Assembly: GCA_964470995.1 (NCBI GenBank)
Contig: CAYYEP010000003.1
Span: 1-64,000, forward strand
DNA from: UBA5738 sp964470995
GTDB lineage: Bacteria > Patescibacteriota > Minisyncoccia > Minisyncoccales > UBA5738
Length of the DNA stretch: 64,000 nt
Reading direction: 5' to 3'
This document shows, piece by piece, positions 40,211 through 49,595 of the stretch (within the stretch, counting starts at the first letter, position 1; the number at the start of each line of letters is the position of its first letter). Under the pieces are notes generated by a model. That model did no database searches. It had not been told where the DNA came from and worked only from the letters and a program-made list of their open reading frames with translations. Made by a program: the position numbers and the translations under genes.

Positions 40211-40402
40211 ATGCCAAAAAAATTTTTGCTGATCGAAATACTGGCCATTGTACTGGTCCTGGCAGTAAATTGGCTTATAAGCCGTCCCGCTGGCCCGGCT
40301 ATAACGCAGGCAATGCCCGCGGCAAAAACCAACGCTGGAATGCAAGGGAACGCCAATAACACCGTAACCCTTGAACGGCCGCCATTTTTAAACGAACAAT
40401 AA
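40211..40402 (+). CDS. Small single-pass membrane protein (63 aa)
   Basis: MPKKFLLIEILAIVLVLAVNW gives one N-terminal membrane helix, followed by a 40-residue Pro/Asn-rich tail. I use ATG 40211; an upstream in-frame start at 40157 overlaps a promoter-like TTGACT...GATAAT (about 40158-40184). It is unrecognised. It is followed closely by the 40452 gene. Confidence 0.55.
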   Translation: MPKKFLLIEILAIVLVLAVNWLISRPAGPAITQAMPAAKTNAGMQGNANNTVTLERPPFLNEQ

Positions 40403-40451
40403 CAAACAAAAAAATTAATAAACCCGGGGAGGAGGGTTTAAATTCTAGATT

Positions 40452-41255
40452 ATGAACAAGAAGATTAAATTGGTTTGCTTTTTAACCTCGTTGGTTCTTT
40501 CTTTTAACGCTCTTCCCCTGGTGGTTCGCGCCGATGAGAATGCAACTTCTACTAATCCGTTTGTAGATATGGGTATGGCCGCCTACGTAAAGCTTGATTC
40601 CATCGATCAAACAATCTTCGATAATGCCACTGACCATTTTTTTGAATCTGCCGAACAATCTGGCACAACCTACATTATCGGCACCAAAACTTACTATGCC
40701 AACGATAATTACCTGGCCAGTAAAACAATCCTGCATTTTTATCTGGCAACCAGCGGTTGGCTGGTAGCTTATCTTGCCGCCGACCAACCAGCCTCGGCAA
40801 TGGTTAACTGGAACGATAGCGCTTCGTTGGAAGATAATCTACTTAAACTGGCCATTGATGAAGCGGTGGAGAGTATTGGCGCGTCCTACGTCGATTCTGA
40901 GATTAAATACTACAATTTCCAGTATCCTGACGCCACCAAAATGACCTTAGTGCGCGAAAATATCGCTCCTGGAGAGGAATTAACCGATGAATTTACAATT
41001 TCCGTCCCGGGTACCATTCAAGAAGCTTCTTATGCTATGGTTGCATTCGAGGGAGCTATCAATTCTTGGAGTCAGGCGGCCGTATTGACGCTGGACGATA
41101 CCCCTGTTAGGCATATAAATATTGATAATTTTCTTTATGGGGCCTACGATTCATCAATATTTACTGCCGGCAAGGCCCATAAGATAACTTTAAAAAGCCG
41201 CGACGCCGAATGTTCGATTGCCGCAGCCACTCTTGTCTTGTATAGCCTCGACTAA
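40452..41255 (+). CDS. Secreted protein of unknown function
   Basis: A 267-residue exported protein. The signal peptide MNKKIKLVCFLTSLVLSFNA is probably cleaved after VRA (about residue 27). The mature part has two beta-rich halves with no motif known to me; AAYVKLDSIDQTIFDNATDHFF and TYYANDNYLASKTI are typical stretches. Two cysteines in total, one in the mature region. A GGAGGAGGG run lies about 15-20 bp before the ATG, further than the usual SD distance. The neighbours are also secreted proteins. Confidence 0.7.
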   Translation: MNKKIKLVCFLTSLVLSFNALPLVVRADENATSTNPFVDMGMAAYVKLDSIDQTIFDNATDHFFESAEQSGTTYIIGTKTYYANDNYLASKTILHFYLATSGWLVAYLAADQPASAMVNWNDSASLEDNLLKLAIDEAVESIGASYVDSEIKYYNFQYPDATKMTLVRENIAPGEELTDEFTISVPGTIQEASYAMVAFEGAINSWSQAAVLTLDDTPVRHINIDNFLYGAYDSSIFTAGKAHKITLKSRDAECSIAAATLVLYSLD

Positions 41256-41296
41256 GTTCGTCTTTGAACGGTTTTAAATTAACTAATCGATCAAAT

Positions 41297-44200
41297 ATGA
41301 ACTCAAGTCATAAAACTTGGCTATTCTTCCTGCTCGCGATTCTGGCGGTTTTGCCGGTCCTATCTTTAGGCGAAAGCGAAATCGAAATCGACGGCGCTGA
41401 TGATTTTTGGTCTGCCGGAGTTGAAACTATCCACAGTTCGGCAAACAACCCCTCCGGCGAAACCGGAGATGAGCCTCTCATCTGCCACGCCGATGATGTT
41501 TGGACTGGAGTTATCGCCGCTCCCGATAATATGCTCCTCGACACCACCTTCGGCGGCGATTTTGACCTACCCGCCGACCTACCCCTCATCTGCCACGCTG
41601 ACGCGATATTGAATTTCGCTTCACTCCAACCTAACTTTAACGAAGAACCCGAAAACCCAATTGAAAAACCCGAGGAACCCAAAAACATATTTGTCTATGT
41701 AGCTTTGGGCGATTCTTATCAATCAGGCGAAGGCGCCGGAAATTCCATTCTAAATACTCAAGAATATTTAACAAGCGCGTACGAATCGGGAACTTATACC
41801 GACACCTTGATATCAGGGGATAATAGTTGCCACCGGTCTTTGTTTAATTACGCAAAACTGAATCGCGACAAACTGAAACCCGGCGCCGAGGTAATATTGA
41901 TCGACAAAACCTGCAGTGGCGCCAAAATAGAAATGGGAGATATGCCATCTATTATTGGCAATATGATCCCTGGACAGATTGCGCCCGATTCTCAAATATC
42001 TCAAGTATTAGGCGAATTAGTTGCGCAGGGTCTTTCTGTGGATGATGTTGACCTTGTTACGGTTGGAATGGGCGGTAACGATGCTAAATTTGCGCAAATT
42101 GTACAAGCATGCGTAATACCAGGTTTAATTAAAGAAGCTCTTAATCGATATCCTGGCGCTCCAAATGGCATAGAAGAGGATGTGGCGCTGTATTTGGGGG
42201 ATGCCGGAAGCTGCGAACAAGTTGAAGAAAAAATGGGTATAGCCTCAGACCAATTTATAGATTCATTGGTTGAAAAAGAAATTTGGGCTCAAAATATCAT
42301 TTTGTCAACTTTTGCCAACGCTCAAATTATGCAGATCAACTATCCGGATATTCTGCCATTAAAAAATAAAGCGCCGGAATGGTGCGGAGGCATAAGAAAG
42401 AGTGATCTTGATTATGCAAACAAAAAAGTACTGACTATTAATCAAAAAATTTCCGAAGCGCTAAACGCGGTAGCAACGGTTAACCCGCGGCTTAGGCTTG
42501 TGAATATTGAAAGAGCGCTTGGTGATAATGCATTATGTCCGGCCGCGGAAAGTTCCACGTTGGCAAACGGTATAAAGCAAAAACTCTTTGACAAAGAAGT
42601 TGACCGTTTGCTCAATGTCAACGGAAACGGCAATGCCAAAACTAGGGAACTGGCCGACAAAATATTTGTTCGATACAACGAAATTAAATCGTGCATAAGA
42701 AAAAATTTCTTACCATTTCAATCCTGTAATGTTGGCGAATTTAAGAGTCAACTTGTATCGGCGGTTGAAGAATTTAGCAACTATTTGCTCGAGCCAGATC
42801 AATTTAAGGTTATTATGGCTAGCTTAACAGAATCATCGGACAATGAATCGATAGAAAGCAAATATGATAGATCTCATGGCTTGTTCCATCCCAATGCAAG
42901 GGGATACGAGATAATGGCATGTAACGTTTTGGCCGCATATAATAGGGAATCAGCTAATTTATGTTTAAGCCAGCCGTCAAAGGCATTTACTTGTACGGCT
43001 AATGGGCAGGAAGTTAGTAATAAACCGATACATACCGAAGCAGGGAGTGATATATGGCTGTATCTTGACGGTTTTAAGCCAAACTCATTAGTTGAAATGA
43101 CTATGCGTTCAAATACTATTAATTTGGGGACAGCGGTCGCTGATGCTAGTGGCGTGGTCGATGTAATTATTGAGATGCCGGAAGCGAGCCCGGGCGTACA
43201 TAGGATTCAATTAAAAGGGGACACTGCGAGCGGAATCGGTATTATTCAGGAGATAAAAGTTAACTATCCCGGTAATCCCGGCGGCAATGATGAAAGCTAC
43301 GGAATGTATTTAACCGGATTTGCGCCAAACGATGGTATGCATGAAATCGAGCAAGTAGACATCATTTATGGCGGTACGACATTCGGTCCATTTATACCCG
43401 ATGAAGACGGGGGGATTCTAATAGAAGTTCCATTGTTTAATCAAGTCGGTCAGACTTCGTTACAGGTTAAAAGTCAAACAACAAATACGGTTATTGAAAA
43501 GATAATCCAGGTCGCGGATATTGAAGCACCCCAAATCGATATTGAGATACCGCTTCCTGCCGAAGAAAAAAAATATTTGAATACAGATGGGTTGTTGCCA
43601 ATAAAATACTTAATTACTGACAACAGTGGCGAAAATATTACCGGGCGAATATTTTTGGATGGCGAAGAGTATAATAACGACTATATTAATTTGGGTCGGT
43701 TTATTGAATCCGGTTTGCACTCGCTAGTTATTGGAGCCGAAGATTCAAGCGGTAATCAGGCCATCAAAAAAATTATTTTTGATGTTGAGCCAAAATCGCT
43801 GATGGCATTCTCCGTTAAAAATATGCAGTTAAGGGTTAAAAAATCACTCATAAAAAATAACGCCAAATCAGAAAATGAATCCGTAGATTTCATTCTGTCC
43901 GGTGAGTTTGAATTACCGGAAAAGGTCAAAAAAGAAAACTTAGATTTTGGTGCGTTTTTATCATTTTCGATGGCAGGCAGTACTAGTACAGCAAAATTGG
44001 AATTCAACAAAAAAAACAATATTTGGATATACAAACAGGATAAAGAACAAAACCAAATATTAAAGATAAACAACGCTATTCTCTATTGGGATTCGGGGAA
44101 AAATTTTTGCACTAAAGATGAAAAATGCTTGAGCCAACTTAAAAACAAGAACTGGTTTTATATTCGAGGAGAATTAATGGCCGAATCGAAATATATTCCA

Positions 44201-44383
44201 AACGAAAATATTATAATATCCTTGAATTTGCCGTTAACGCCAAGCGGAGAAACTGGCAGTTTATATGGTGAAGACAAAAAACAATTGAGTAAAAACGGCA
44301 ATTTATTGAGATTTGATACCAGAGAACAAAACGATAAATGGATGAGCGAATGGTGGAGGGGATGGGAACGCTTTGTGTGGTAA
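41297..44383 (+). CDS. Very large secreted SGNH/GDSL hydrolase with C-terminal Ig-like domains
   Basis: A 1028-residue exported protein (signal peptide MNSSHKTWLFFLLAILAVL). Residues about 50-105 contain the motif PLICHAD twice. From about 130, an SGNH hydrolase domain has YVALGDSYQSGEGAG (catalytic Ser about 140), block III VGMGGNDAKF, and the His block SHGLFHPNARGYEIMA. This domain is long (about 440 residues) and carries an insertion. The C-terminal 400 residues look like several Ig-like sandwiches. It probably removes ester groups from glycans or lipids outside the cell. I start at ATG 41297, since an upstream ATG at 41264 would disrupt the signal peptide. Confidence 0.85.
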   Translation: MNSSHKTWLFFLLAILAVLPVLSLGESEIEIDGADDFWSAGVETIHSSANNPSGETGDEPLICHADDVWTGVIAAPDNMLLDTTFGGDFDLPADLPLICHADAILNFASLQPNFNEEPENPIEKPEEPKNIFVYVALGDSYQSGEGAGNSILNTQEYLTSAYESGTYTDTLISGDNSCHRSLFNYAKLNRDKLKPGAEVILIDKTCSGAKIEMGDMPSIIGNMIPGQIAPDSQISQVLGELVAQGLSVDDVDLVTVGMGGNDAKFAQIVQACVIPGLIKEALNRYPGAPNGIEEDVALYLGDAGSCEQVEEKMGIASDQFIDSLVEKEIWAQNIILSTFANAQIMQINYPDILPLKNKAPEWCGGIRKSDLDYANKKVLTINQKISEALNAVATVNPRLRLVNIERALGDNALCPAAESSTLANGIKQKLFDKEVDRLLNVNGNGNAKTRELADKIFVRYNEIKSCIRKNFLPFQSCNVGEFKSQLVSAVEEFSNYLLEPDQFKVIMASLTESSDNESIESKYDRSHGLFHPNARGYEIMACNVLAAYNRESANLCLSQPSKAFTCTANGQEVSNKPIHTEAGSDIWLYLDGFKPNSLVEMTMRSNTINLGTAVADASGVVDVIIEMPEASPGVHRIQLKGDTASGIGIIQEIKVNYPGNPGGNDESYGMYLTGFAPNDGMHEIEQVDIIYGGTTFGPFIPDEDGGILIEVPLFNQVGQTSLQVKSQTTNTVIEKIIQVADIEAPQIDIEIPLPAEEKKYLNTDGLLPIKYLITDNSGENITGRIFLDGEEYNNDYINLGRFIESGLHSLVIGAEDSSGNQAIKKIIFDVEPKSLMAFSVKNMQLRVKKSLIKNNAKSENESVDFILSGEFELPEKVKKENLDFGAFLSFSMAGSTSTAKLEFNKKNNIWIYKQDKEQNQILKINNAILYWDSGKNFCTKDEKCLSQLKNKNWFYIRGELMAESKYIPNENIIISLNLPLTPSGETGSLYGEDKKQLSKNGNLLRFDTREQNDKWMSEWWRGWERFVW

Positions 44384-44395
44384 AATAAAACAAAA

Positions 44396-44899
44396 ATGGG
44401 GAAAAAAATAATAGTAATACTTATTCTAATAGGGGTAACTTTCATGTTTGCAATTATAGATATTCTATCAAGCGAAGGTATCGTTCCATTCCAAAAGGAT
44501 AAAATTAATGTCAATAAAGACCTTGGGTTGGAAATAATACCGTGCAATAATGCAACAATAATAGAATTAGGGAATCCCTATGTTGGTAAAGAGGTGTCAG
44601 AATTTACCACTAACGGTGGCACATTCTATGTTAAATCGCAAAAATTCGATCACGCAGGAATAATGACACCCGAACAATATAATGAAACTATTTATATTGG
44701 TGAAATTAATAAATTACCAATTTGGGATCATCAAAAAGGAATTGTAGTTAACGCGGCTCAAAAAATTAATTTTAAAGAGGGAAATTATGGAGAAATAAGA
44801 ACTTCATCGGGAAGATATTGGTTATGGTCGGGAGGAGGGGATGTTATTTTGGTGAGCTGTGATCCCAATGGCGTGAGCGATCCCAAACCGGTCAAATAG
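44396..44899 (+). CDS. Membrane-anchored protein of unknown function
   Basis: A 167-residue protein with an N-terminal membrane helix (MGKKIIVILILIGVTFMFAI) and an outside domain with two cysteines (IIPCNN, VSCDPN). AT-rich like the 3' half of the preceding gene and starting 13 bp after it, so the two are likely co-transcribed. Not recognised. A terminator follows. Confidence 0.65.
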   Translation: MGKKIIVILILIGVTFMFAIIDILSSEGIVPFQKDKINVNKDLGLEIIPCNNATIIELGNPYVGKEVSEFTTNGGTFYVKSQKFDHAGIMTPEQYNETIYIGEINKLPIWDHQKGIVVNAAQKINFKEGNYGEIRTSSGRYWLWSGGGDVILVSCDPNGVSDPKPVK

Positions 44900-44911
44900 T
44901 TAATCGTGTCC

Positions 44912-44937
44912 AAAAACCGAAAAATCTGGTTTTTTTG
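44912..44937 (+). terminator. Intrinsic terminator
   Basis: AAAAACC, loop, GGTTTTTTT, directly after the 44396 gene. Confidence 0.8.
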
Positions 44938-45012
44938 CCGCGAGCAATAAAGGCGCGGCGGTCAAGCCTTCGCATTTTACTTTCATATTCCAACGGGCAG
45001 GGAGGTCCGGTT

Positions 45013-45041
45013 TTGTATTTTGGCGGGATTTATACTATATA
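45013..45041 (+). promoter_or_regulatory. Putative promoter of the metalloprotease gene
   Basis: TTGTAT (45013-45018), 17 bp, TATATA (45036-45041), 20 bp before the ATG. Confidence 0.45.
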
Positions 45042-45060
45042 TAAAGTATTGGCTTTAACT

Positions 45061-46848
45061 ATGGAACATAGGTTATTTTGCGGTTTAAGATTTAAAAAAA
45101 TAGCCCTGATGGCGGGGATTTTTGCTTTAACGCTGGCATTGGCGCCGCTTTTCGCGCGTGCCGATAACTATGGCGCCCAAAAGACCTTTAATATCGATAA
45201 ATCCTACGATGCCGCCAGCCGCGCCAAGCTGGCCGCCACTTTGGTTTATTCGGGCAACAAGCTTTATTTTTACGTGGACGACTCGTGGTGGAATGGCCTC
45301 GGCTCCGGCGAAAAATCGAAATACAACAAATCGTTCGAATCTCTGGATATGGAATTTGCCAAAACCATCTATCCCAGATTAACCTCGGTTTATGGCAGTG
45401 ATGTCAATCCCGACGTAAATCGTGATGGTAAAGTTACAGTGCTGGTGCATCCGATGGTTAAGGATGCCGGCGGGTACATCAATACCGGCGATGGCTACAA
45501 AAAAGATTTGGTAACCACTTCCAATGAGCGCGAAATGGTCTATATGAACACGCGCTTCATCAATGCATCGCTGGCCAAGGCCTATCTGGCGCACGAATTC
45601 ACCCACTTGATCACCTTCAACCAAAAAGACCGTCTGCGCGACGTGACCGAAGATATATGGCTTAACGAAGCGCGCGCCGAATATTCGTCTACGCTCTTAG
45701 GCTATGATGCCGTTTATTCGGGTAGCAATTTCGAGCAGCGGGTTAAATCATTTTCTGCCGATTCTTCCAAAAGCCTGGTGGAATGGCTCAATAAGTCATC
45801 CAATTATGGCGCGGCGCATCTGTTTGTTCAATATATCGTTGATCAGTACGGAACCGGTATTCTGACCGATTCAATGCAAACCGATAAAATCGGCATCGCC
45901 GCCATCAATTACGCTTTGGGTAAAAACGGCAAGAATATCGATTTCAAACAGATTTTCCGCAACTGGGTTGTGGCGCTCACCGCCAACGATTGCGGCCTTG
46001 GGCCGCAATATTGCTACAAATACCCGGCTTTGGCCAATTTTAAGGTTGCGCCTAAGATAAATTACCTGCCTACTTCGGAACAAGCATCGCTTTCGGTTAT
46101 GTATAATACTTCCTATTTTGCCGGCAACTGGCAAAAGATCGTGGGCGGGGGAGGCGATTTGACGCTGGATATCACCGCTAACTCTTCGTCGAAATTCATT
46201 ATTCCGTACCTTTTATGCTACGCCGTGGGTGGGGAATGTATCGTTGAGGATTTAAAATTGGATAGCAACGGTAAGGCGACCTTGAAACTGCCTCAATTTG
46301 GCACGCAATACGCCTCGCTGACCCTAATGCCCTTCGCAACGGGGAAAGCCGCGGGTTTCAACAATATGACCGCCAGCTCGGTTTCCTACAGCTTTAAGAT
46401 CGCGGTAGCGGCTCCGGCGGCTGGTACTGCCTCCGGCGATGACCCGGAACTTATTCAAAGGCTTGCCGAGCAGATAGAATATCTTAAAAGCGAAATCATT
46501 CGCTTGCAGACCCTGCTGGCATCCAGATTGAACCAATCCCAGGCGGTCGCGGGCACCGCCAAAGCTGTCGGCGCCTATTCTTGCTCGGCAATCACTGCCG
46601 ATTTGTATTACGGCGTCGAAAATTACAACCAAGTTAGATGTCTGCAGGAATTTCTGGCCGCCCAAGAGGGGCAAATCTATCCGCAGGGAACAGTGACCGG
46701 CAGTTTTTCTTCCTACACCCGCACCGCAGTCGCCCGCTTCCAGGAAAAATATGCCTCGCAGATCCTTACGCCGCTCGGCCTGGCTAATGGTACCGGCTAC
46801 GTCGGCGCCTCGACCCGCAGGGTCATTAATCAGTTGATTCAGGCTTGA
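45061..46848 (+). CDS. Secreted zinc metalloprotease with peptidoglycan-binding domain
   Basis: A 595-residue exported protein (signal peptide to about ARA-DN). HEFTHL (H178, E179, H182) binds zinc, and E203 in WLNEARAEY is a likely third ligand, a gluzincin arrangement resembling the M6/M30 group. A dockerin-like DVNRDGKVTV motif may bind calcium. A coiled coil (about 460-490) leads to a C-terminal peptidoglycan-binding domain: CLQEFLAAQ, RTAVARFQEKYASQILTP, GTGYVGASTR. The same signature is present in the surface protein at 37063, so both probably attach to the same wall polymer. I start at ATG 45061, not a frame-extended ATG at 44935 inside the previous terminator. Confidence 0.88.
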   Translation: MEHRLFCGLRFKKIALMAGIFALTLALAPLFARADNYGAQKTFNIDKSYDAASRAKLAATLVYSGNKLYFYVDDSWWNGLGSGEKSKYNKSFESLDMEFAKTIYPRLTSVYGSDVNPDVNRDGKVTVLVHPMVKDAGGYINTGDGYKKDLVTTSNEREMVYMNTRFINASLAKAYLAHEFTHLITFNQKDRLRDVTEDIWLNEARAEYSSTLLGYDAVYSGSNFEQRVKSFSADSSKSLVEWLNKSSNYGAAHLFVQYIVDQYGTGILTDSMQTDKIGIAAINYALGKNGKNIDFKQIFRNWVVALTANDCGLGPQYCYKYPALANFKVAPKINYLPTSEQASLSVMYNTSYFAGNWQKIVGGGGDLTLDITANSSSKFIIPYLLCYAVGGECIVEDLKLDSNGKATLKLPQFGTQYASLTLMPFATGKAAGFNNMTASSVSYSFKIAVAAPAAGTASGDDPELIQRLAEQIEYLKSEIIRLQTLLASRLNQSQAVAGTAKAVGAYSCSAITADLYYGVENYNQVRCLQEFLAAQEGQIYPQGTVTGSFSSYTRTAVARFQEKYASQILTPLGLANGTGYVGASTRRVINQLIQA

Positions 46849-46896
46849 AATCTGGTGAAAATATTGTAATCTGACTGATTAACCAAACATTACATT

Positions 46897-47910
46897 ATGG
46901 CAAATAAAAAAGTGCTTGTAACGGGAGGGGCTGGTTATGTTGGAAATGTAGTTGTTAGAGATTTATTATCGCATGGTTACGATGTACGAGTTCTCGATAA
47001 CCTGATTTTCACAGACGCTTCGCTGCGAGATTTGCGCAATCAGATCGATTTACGCTGGGACGACGTGCGCAAGGTTGGACCGGAGATTATGGATGGCATT
47101 TGGGGCGTTATACATCTGGCCGGAATTTCAACTGAACCAACATCCCAATATAACCCGCGGTTTACCGACCTCTTAAATCACATTGCCACTGAAAAGATTG
47201 CTGTATTGGCCAAAACCGCAGGCGTTAAACATTTTGTTTTCGCCTCCTCTTGCTCGGTTTATTTTACCTATGACACGACGCTGGAGCCTAATAATTATAC
47301 CGAAGCAAATGCAGTCAATCCGATTTCTCCATATTCTTTGTCTAAAAGAGCTGCCGAGCAGGCAATTCTGGAACTGGCTGATGAAAATTTTCAACCGGTA
47401 ATCTTCCGTAAGGGCACAATCTATGGATTGTCGCCGCGTATGCGTTACGACTTGGTAGTAAACTCGTTCACCAAGGATGCGTTTTCCAAGCGCCGTCTTA
47501 CGGTTAATTCCGGGGGGCGGCTATGGCGGCCCTTAGCGGATATCCGTGATGTTTCGGCGGCTTATGTTAAGGCATTGGAACTGCCGTTGGAATCTATAGG
47601 TGGGAAAATCTTCAATATTTGCAATGAAAATTGGAATATCGGAGAATTGGCCAAAAGAATGCAAGCAGTTATTAAAGAAAAGAAAAATATAGATATCGAT
47701 ATCGATACACAGGAAATTGGTATTACGCGGAACTATAAGGCCGACAATACGTTATTTGTAAAAAAATTCAATTACAAACCGGTGCGCACTATGGAAGACG
47801 CAGTTATGGAAATATGGGATAATTTGGAAAAAAATCCGCAAGACGCGGTAAATCCGCTATTTTACAACGACAAATGGCAAATTCATCTGTTGGAGAGGAA
47901 GCAGATGTAA
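46897..47910 (+). CDS. NAD-dependent sugar epimerase/dehydratase (extended SDR)
   Basis: A 337-residue nucleotide-sugar modifying enzyme. It has the Rossmann motif VTGGAGYVGNVVV, HLAGIS, SSCSVY and the catalytic YSLSK (Tyr-x3-Lys). Closest in appearance to GalE/WcaG-like epimerases. The substrate is probably a UDP-, GDP- or dTDP-sugar for the downstream polysaccharide. It is the first gene of the polysaccharide locus and is followed after 8 bp by the rhamnose-type fusion. Confidence 0.9.
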   Translation: MANKKVLVTGGAGYVGNVVVRDLLSHGYDVRVLDNLIFTDASLRDLRNQIDLRWDDVRKVGPEIMDGIWGVIHLAGISTEPTSQYNPRFTDLLNHIATEKIAVLAKTAGVKHFVFASSCSVYFTYDTTLEPNNYTEANAVNPISPYSLSKRAAEQAILELADENFQPVIFRKGTIYGLSPRMRYDLVVNSFTKDAFSKRRLTVNSGGRLWRPLADIRDVSAAYVKALELPLESIGGKIFNICNENWNIGELAKRMQAVIKEKKNIDIDIDTQEIGITRNYKADNTLFVKKFNYKPVRTMEDAVMEIWDNLEKNPQDAVNPLFYNDKWQIHLLERKQM

Positions 47911-47918
47911 TAGAAACG

Positions 47919-49274
47919 ATGATAAACAAAAAAATACTTATTGTTGGCGCTGATGGGCAACTTGGTTCAGATCTGGTTAAATCATTAATTTGCAGCGAAC
48001 TCCTGAAACCCTCATTAGAGGAGTTTGATGTCGCGAATTTTAGACAAGTAGCAGATTATATTAAAAACAATAAGCCAGATATTGTGATTAATACCGCAGC
48101 ATTTCACCAAGTTGATGACTGCGAAAAAAACCCTGCCAGAAGTTTTTTGCTTAATACTGATGCGGTTAAAAATTTAGTAATTGTATGCAAGGAAACCGGA
48201 GTTACTTTGGTGCACATTAGTACCGATTATGTTTTTGGTTTGGATGAAAAAAGAAATAAACCCTACTCCGAGGATGATATTCCCGAACCGGTGAATGTTT
48301 ACGGTGTTTCCAAGTTAGCCGGTGAGAATTTTATTCGTTACGGTATGGAGAAATATTTCATTATCCGTCCAGCTGGGCTTTTTGGGGTCGCGGGAGCCAA
48401 AGGCAAGGGGGGGAATTTTGTTGAAACGATGCTAAGGTTAGGCCGTGAGAAAGGCCTGGTCAAAGTTAAGAATGATGAATTTACTACGCCTACTTCAACC
48501 CGGGAGTTGGCCGAAAATATCGCTGCCTTAATAAAAACCGATAAATATGGCTTGTTCCATATGACTTCGCAGGGCCAATGTTCATGGTTTGATTTTGCAA
48601 AAAAGATATTCGAGCTGACAAACGAAAAAGTTGAATGTTTACCGATAAGCTCCTTGGAATTGCCCACATTAGCTCGTCGGCCAAAATATTCCGTGCTAGA
48701 AAACAAGCGCCTAAAGGAAATAGGCTTGGATTTAATGAGCGATTGGGAGACGGCTCTAAAGAAATATCTAGAAGATAAAGGTTATATAAGTAAAACTAAC
48801 AATAATAATATGGCAGAAACAAAAAAAACAAAGATTGACGGTTTGGATGTTGCGAGTTTAAATGTTAATTTTGATGATCGCGGTTATCTTTTTGAAATTG
48901 TACATAATTATGATATACCCAAGTTTGGCCAAGTTTACATCGTTGGTGATCCTGTGCGCGGATTGATTCGCGCGTTTCACAAGCACGATGTATTATGGGA
49001 TTACTTTTGTATTGTAAAGGGTTCAGCCAAATTCGTATTTTCCGATGACCGCAAGGACAGCAAGACTTACAAACAAATCGAAACGCTCGTGATTTCCGAA
49101 AAAACACCTAAAATGATTATAGTGCCGCCGGGGGTTTATCATGGTTGGATGTCGTTAGAGGATGATACTATTATGGTTTCGACCGGGTCGGAAGTATACA
49201 ACAAAGAAAAACCAGACGAGTACCGGATTTCGCCCGATACATTCGGTGATGTTTGGACTATCAAGGGAAAGTAG
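47919..49274 (+). CDS. RmlD-RmlC fusion: dTDP-4-dehydrorhamnose reductase / 3,5-epimerase-like
   Basis: A 451-residue two-domain protein. Residues about 1-290 are RmlD-like: ILIVGADGQLGSDLV, NTAAFHQVDDCE, HISTDYVFG, YGVSKLAGE. After a linker (SKTNNNNMAETKK), residues about 305-451 are an RmlC-type cupin: FDDRGYLFEI, RAFHKHDVLWDYFCIVKGSA, VPPGVYHGW. Both final steps of dTDP-rhamnose synthesis may thus be on one chain. The cupin RG-x-H motif reads RGLIRAFHKH, so activity of the epimerase half is less certain. Start ATG 47919; the frame extends upstream into the preceding gene. Confidence 0.88.
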   Translation: MINKKILIVGADGQLGSDLVKSLICSELLKPSLEEFDVANFRQVADYIKNNKPDIVINTAAFHQVDDCEKNPARSFLLNTDAVKNLVIVCKETGVTLVHISTDYVFGLDEKRNKPYSEDDIPEPVNVYGVSKLAGENFIRYGMEKYFIIRPAGLFGVAGAKGKGGNFVETMLRLGREKGLVKVKNDEFTTPTSTRELAENIAALIKTDKYGLFHMTSQGQCSWFDFAKKIFELTNEKVECLPISSLELPTLARRPKYSVLENKRLKEIGLDLMSDWETALKKYLEDKGYISKTNNNNMAETKKTKIDGLDVASLNVNFDDRGYLFEIVHNYDIPKFGQVYIVGDPVRGLIRAFHKHDVLWDYFCIVKGSAKFVFSDDRKDSKTYKQIETLVISEKTPKMIIVPPGVYHGWMSLEDDTIMVSTGSEVYNKEKPDEYRISPDTFGDVWTIKGK

Positions 49275-49595
49275 TAAAATTTGTCAAAATCTAAACGGCG
49301 AAATTGCTTAGCGTCATCCTTCCGTTTAAACGAATAATCGACCCCAGAAATTAACGCGGCCAAGCTCAAGTCGGGTTGCTTTCACGGCGGTTATTGCCGC
49401 AACAGAATGATAGAATGGTTTTTTGCGTTTGGCGACGCGACGGAAATAGTTTTGAAAGACATAAAAACCAAATAAGGGTGGGTGATTCTCGTTTCGCCGG
49501 AAAAACCCGCAAAGAATAACGATTTATCCCGGCATCGCGGGCACCGTTATTAATGAGTAAGCCCCAAACGAGTACTTGTTTTCGGGAGTAAATGT
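49275..49595. other. 321-bp spacer at the start of the AT-rich polysaccharide block
   Basis: It holds inverted arms AAACGG/CCGTTT (about 49293-49325), a GGCGGTTATTGCCG hairpin, and a larger hairpin AATAACG...CGTTATT enclosing CCCG-GCAT-CGGG-type pairing (about 49516-49553). No gene is seen. Base composition becomes more AT-rich downstream. Confidence 0.5.
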
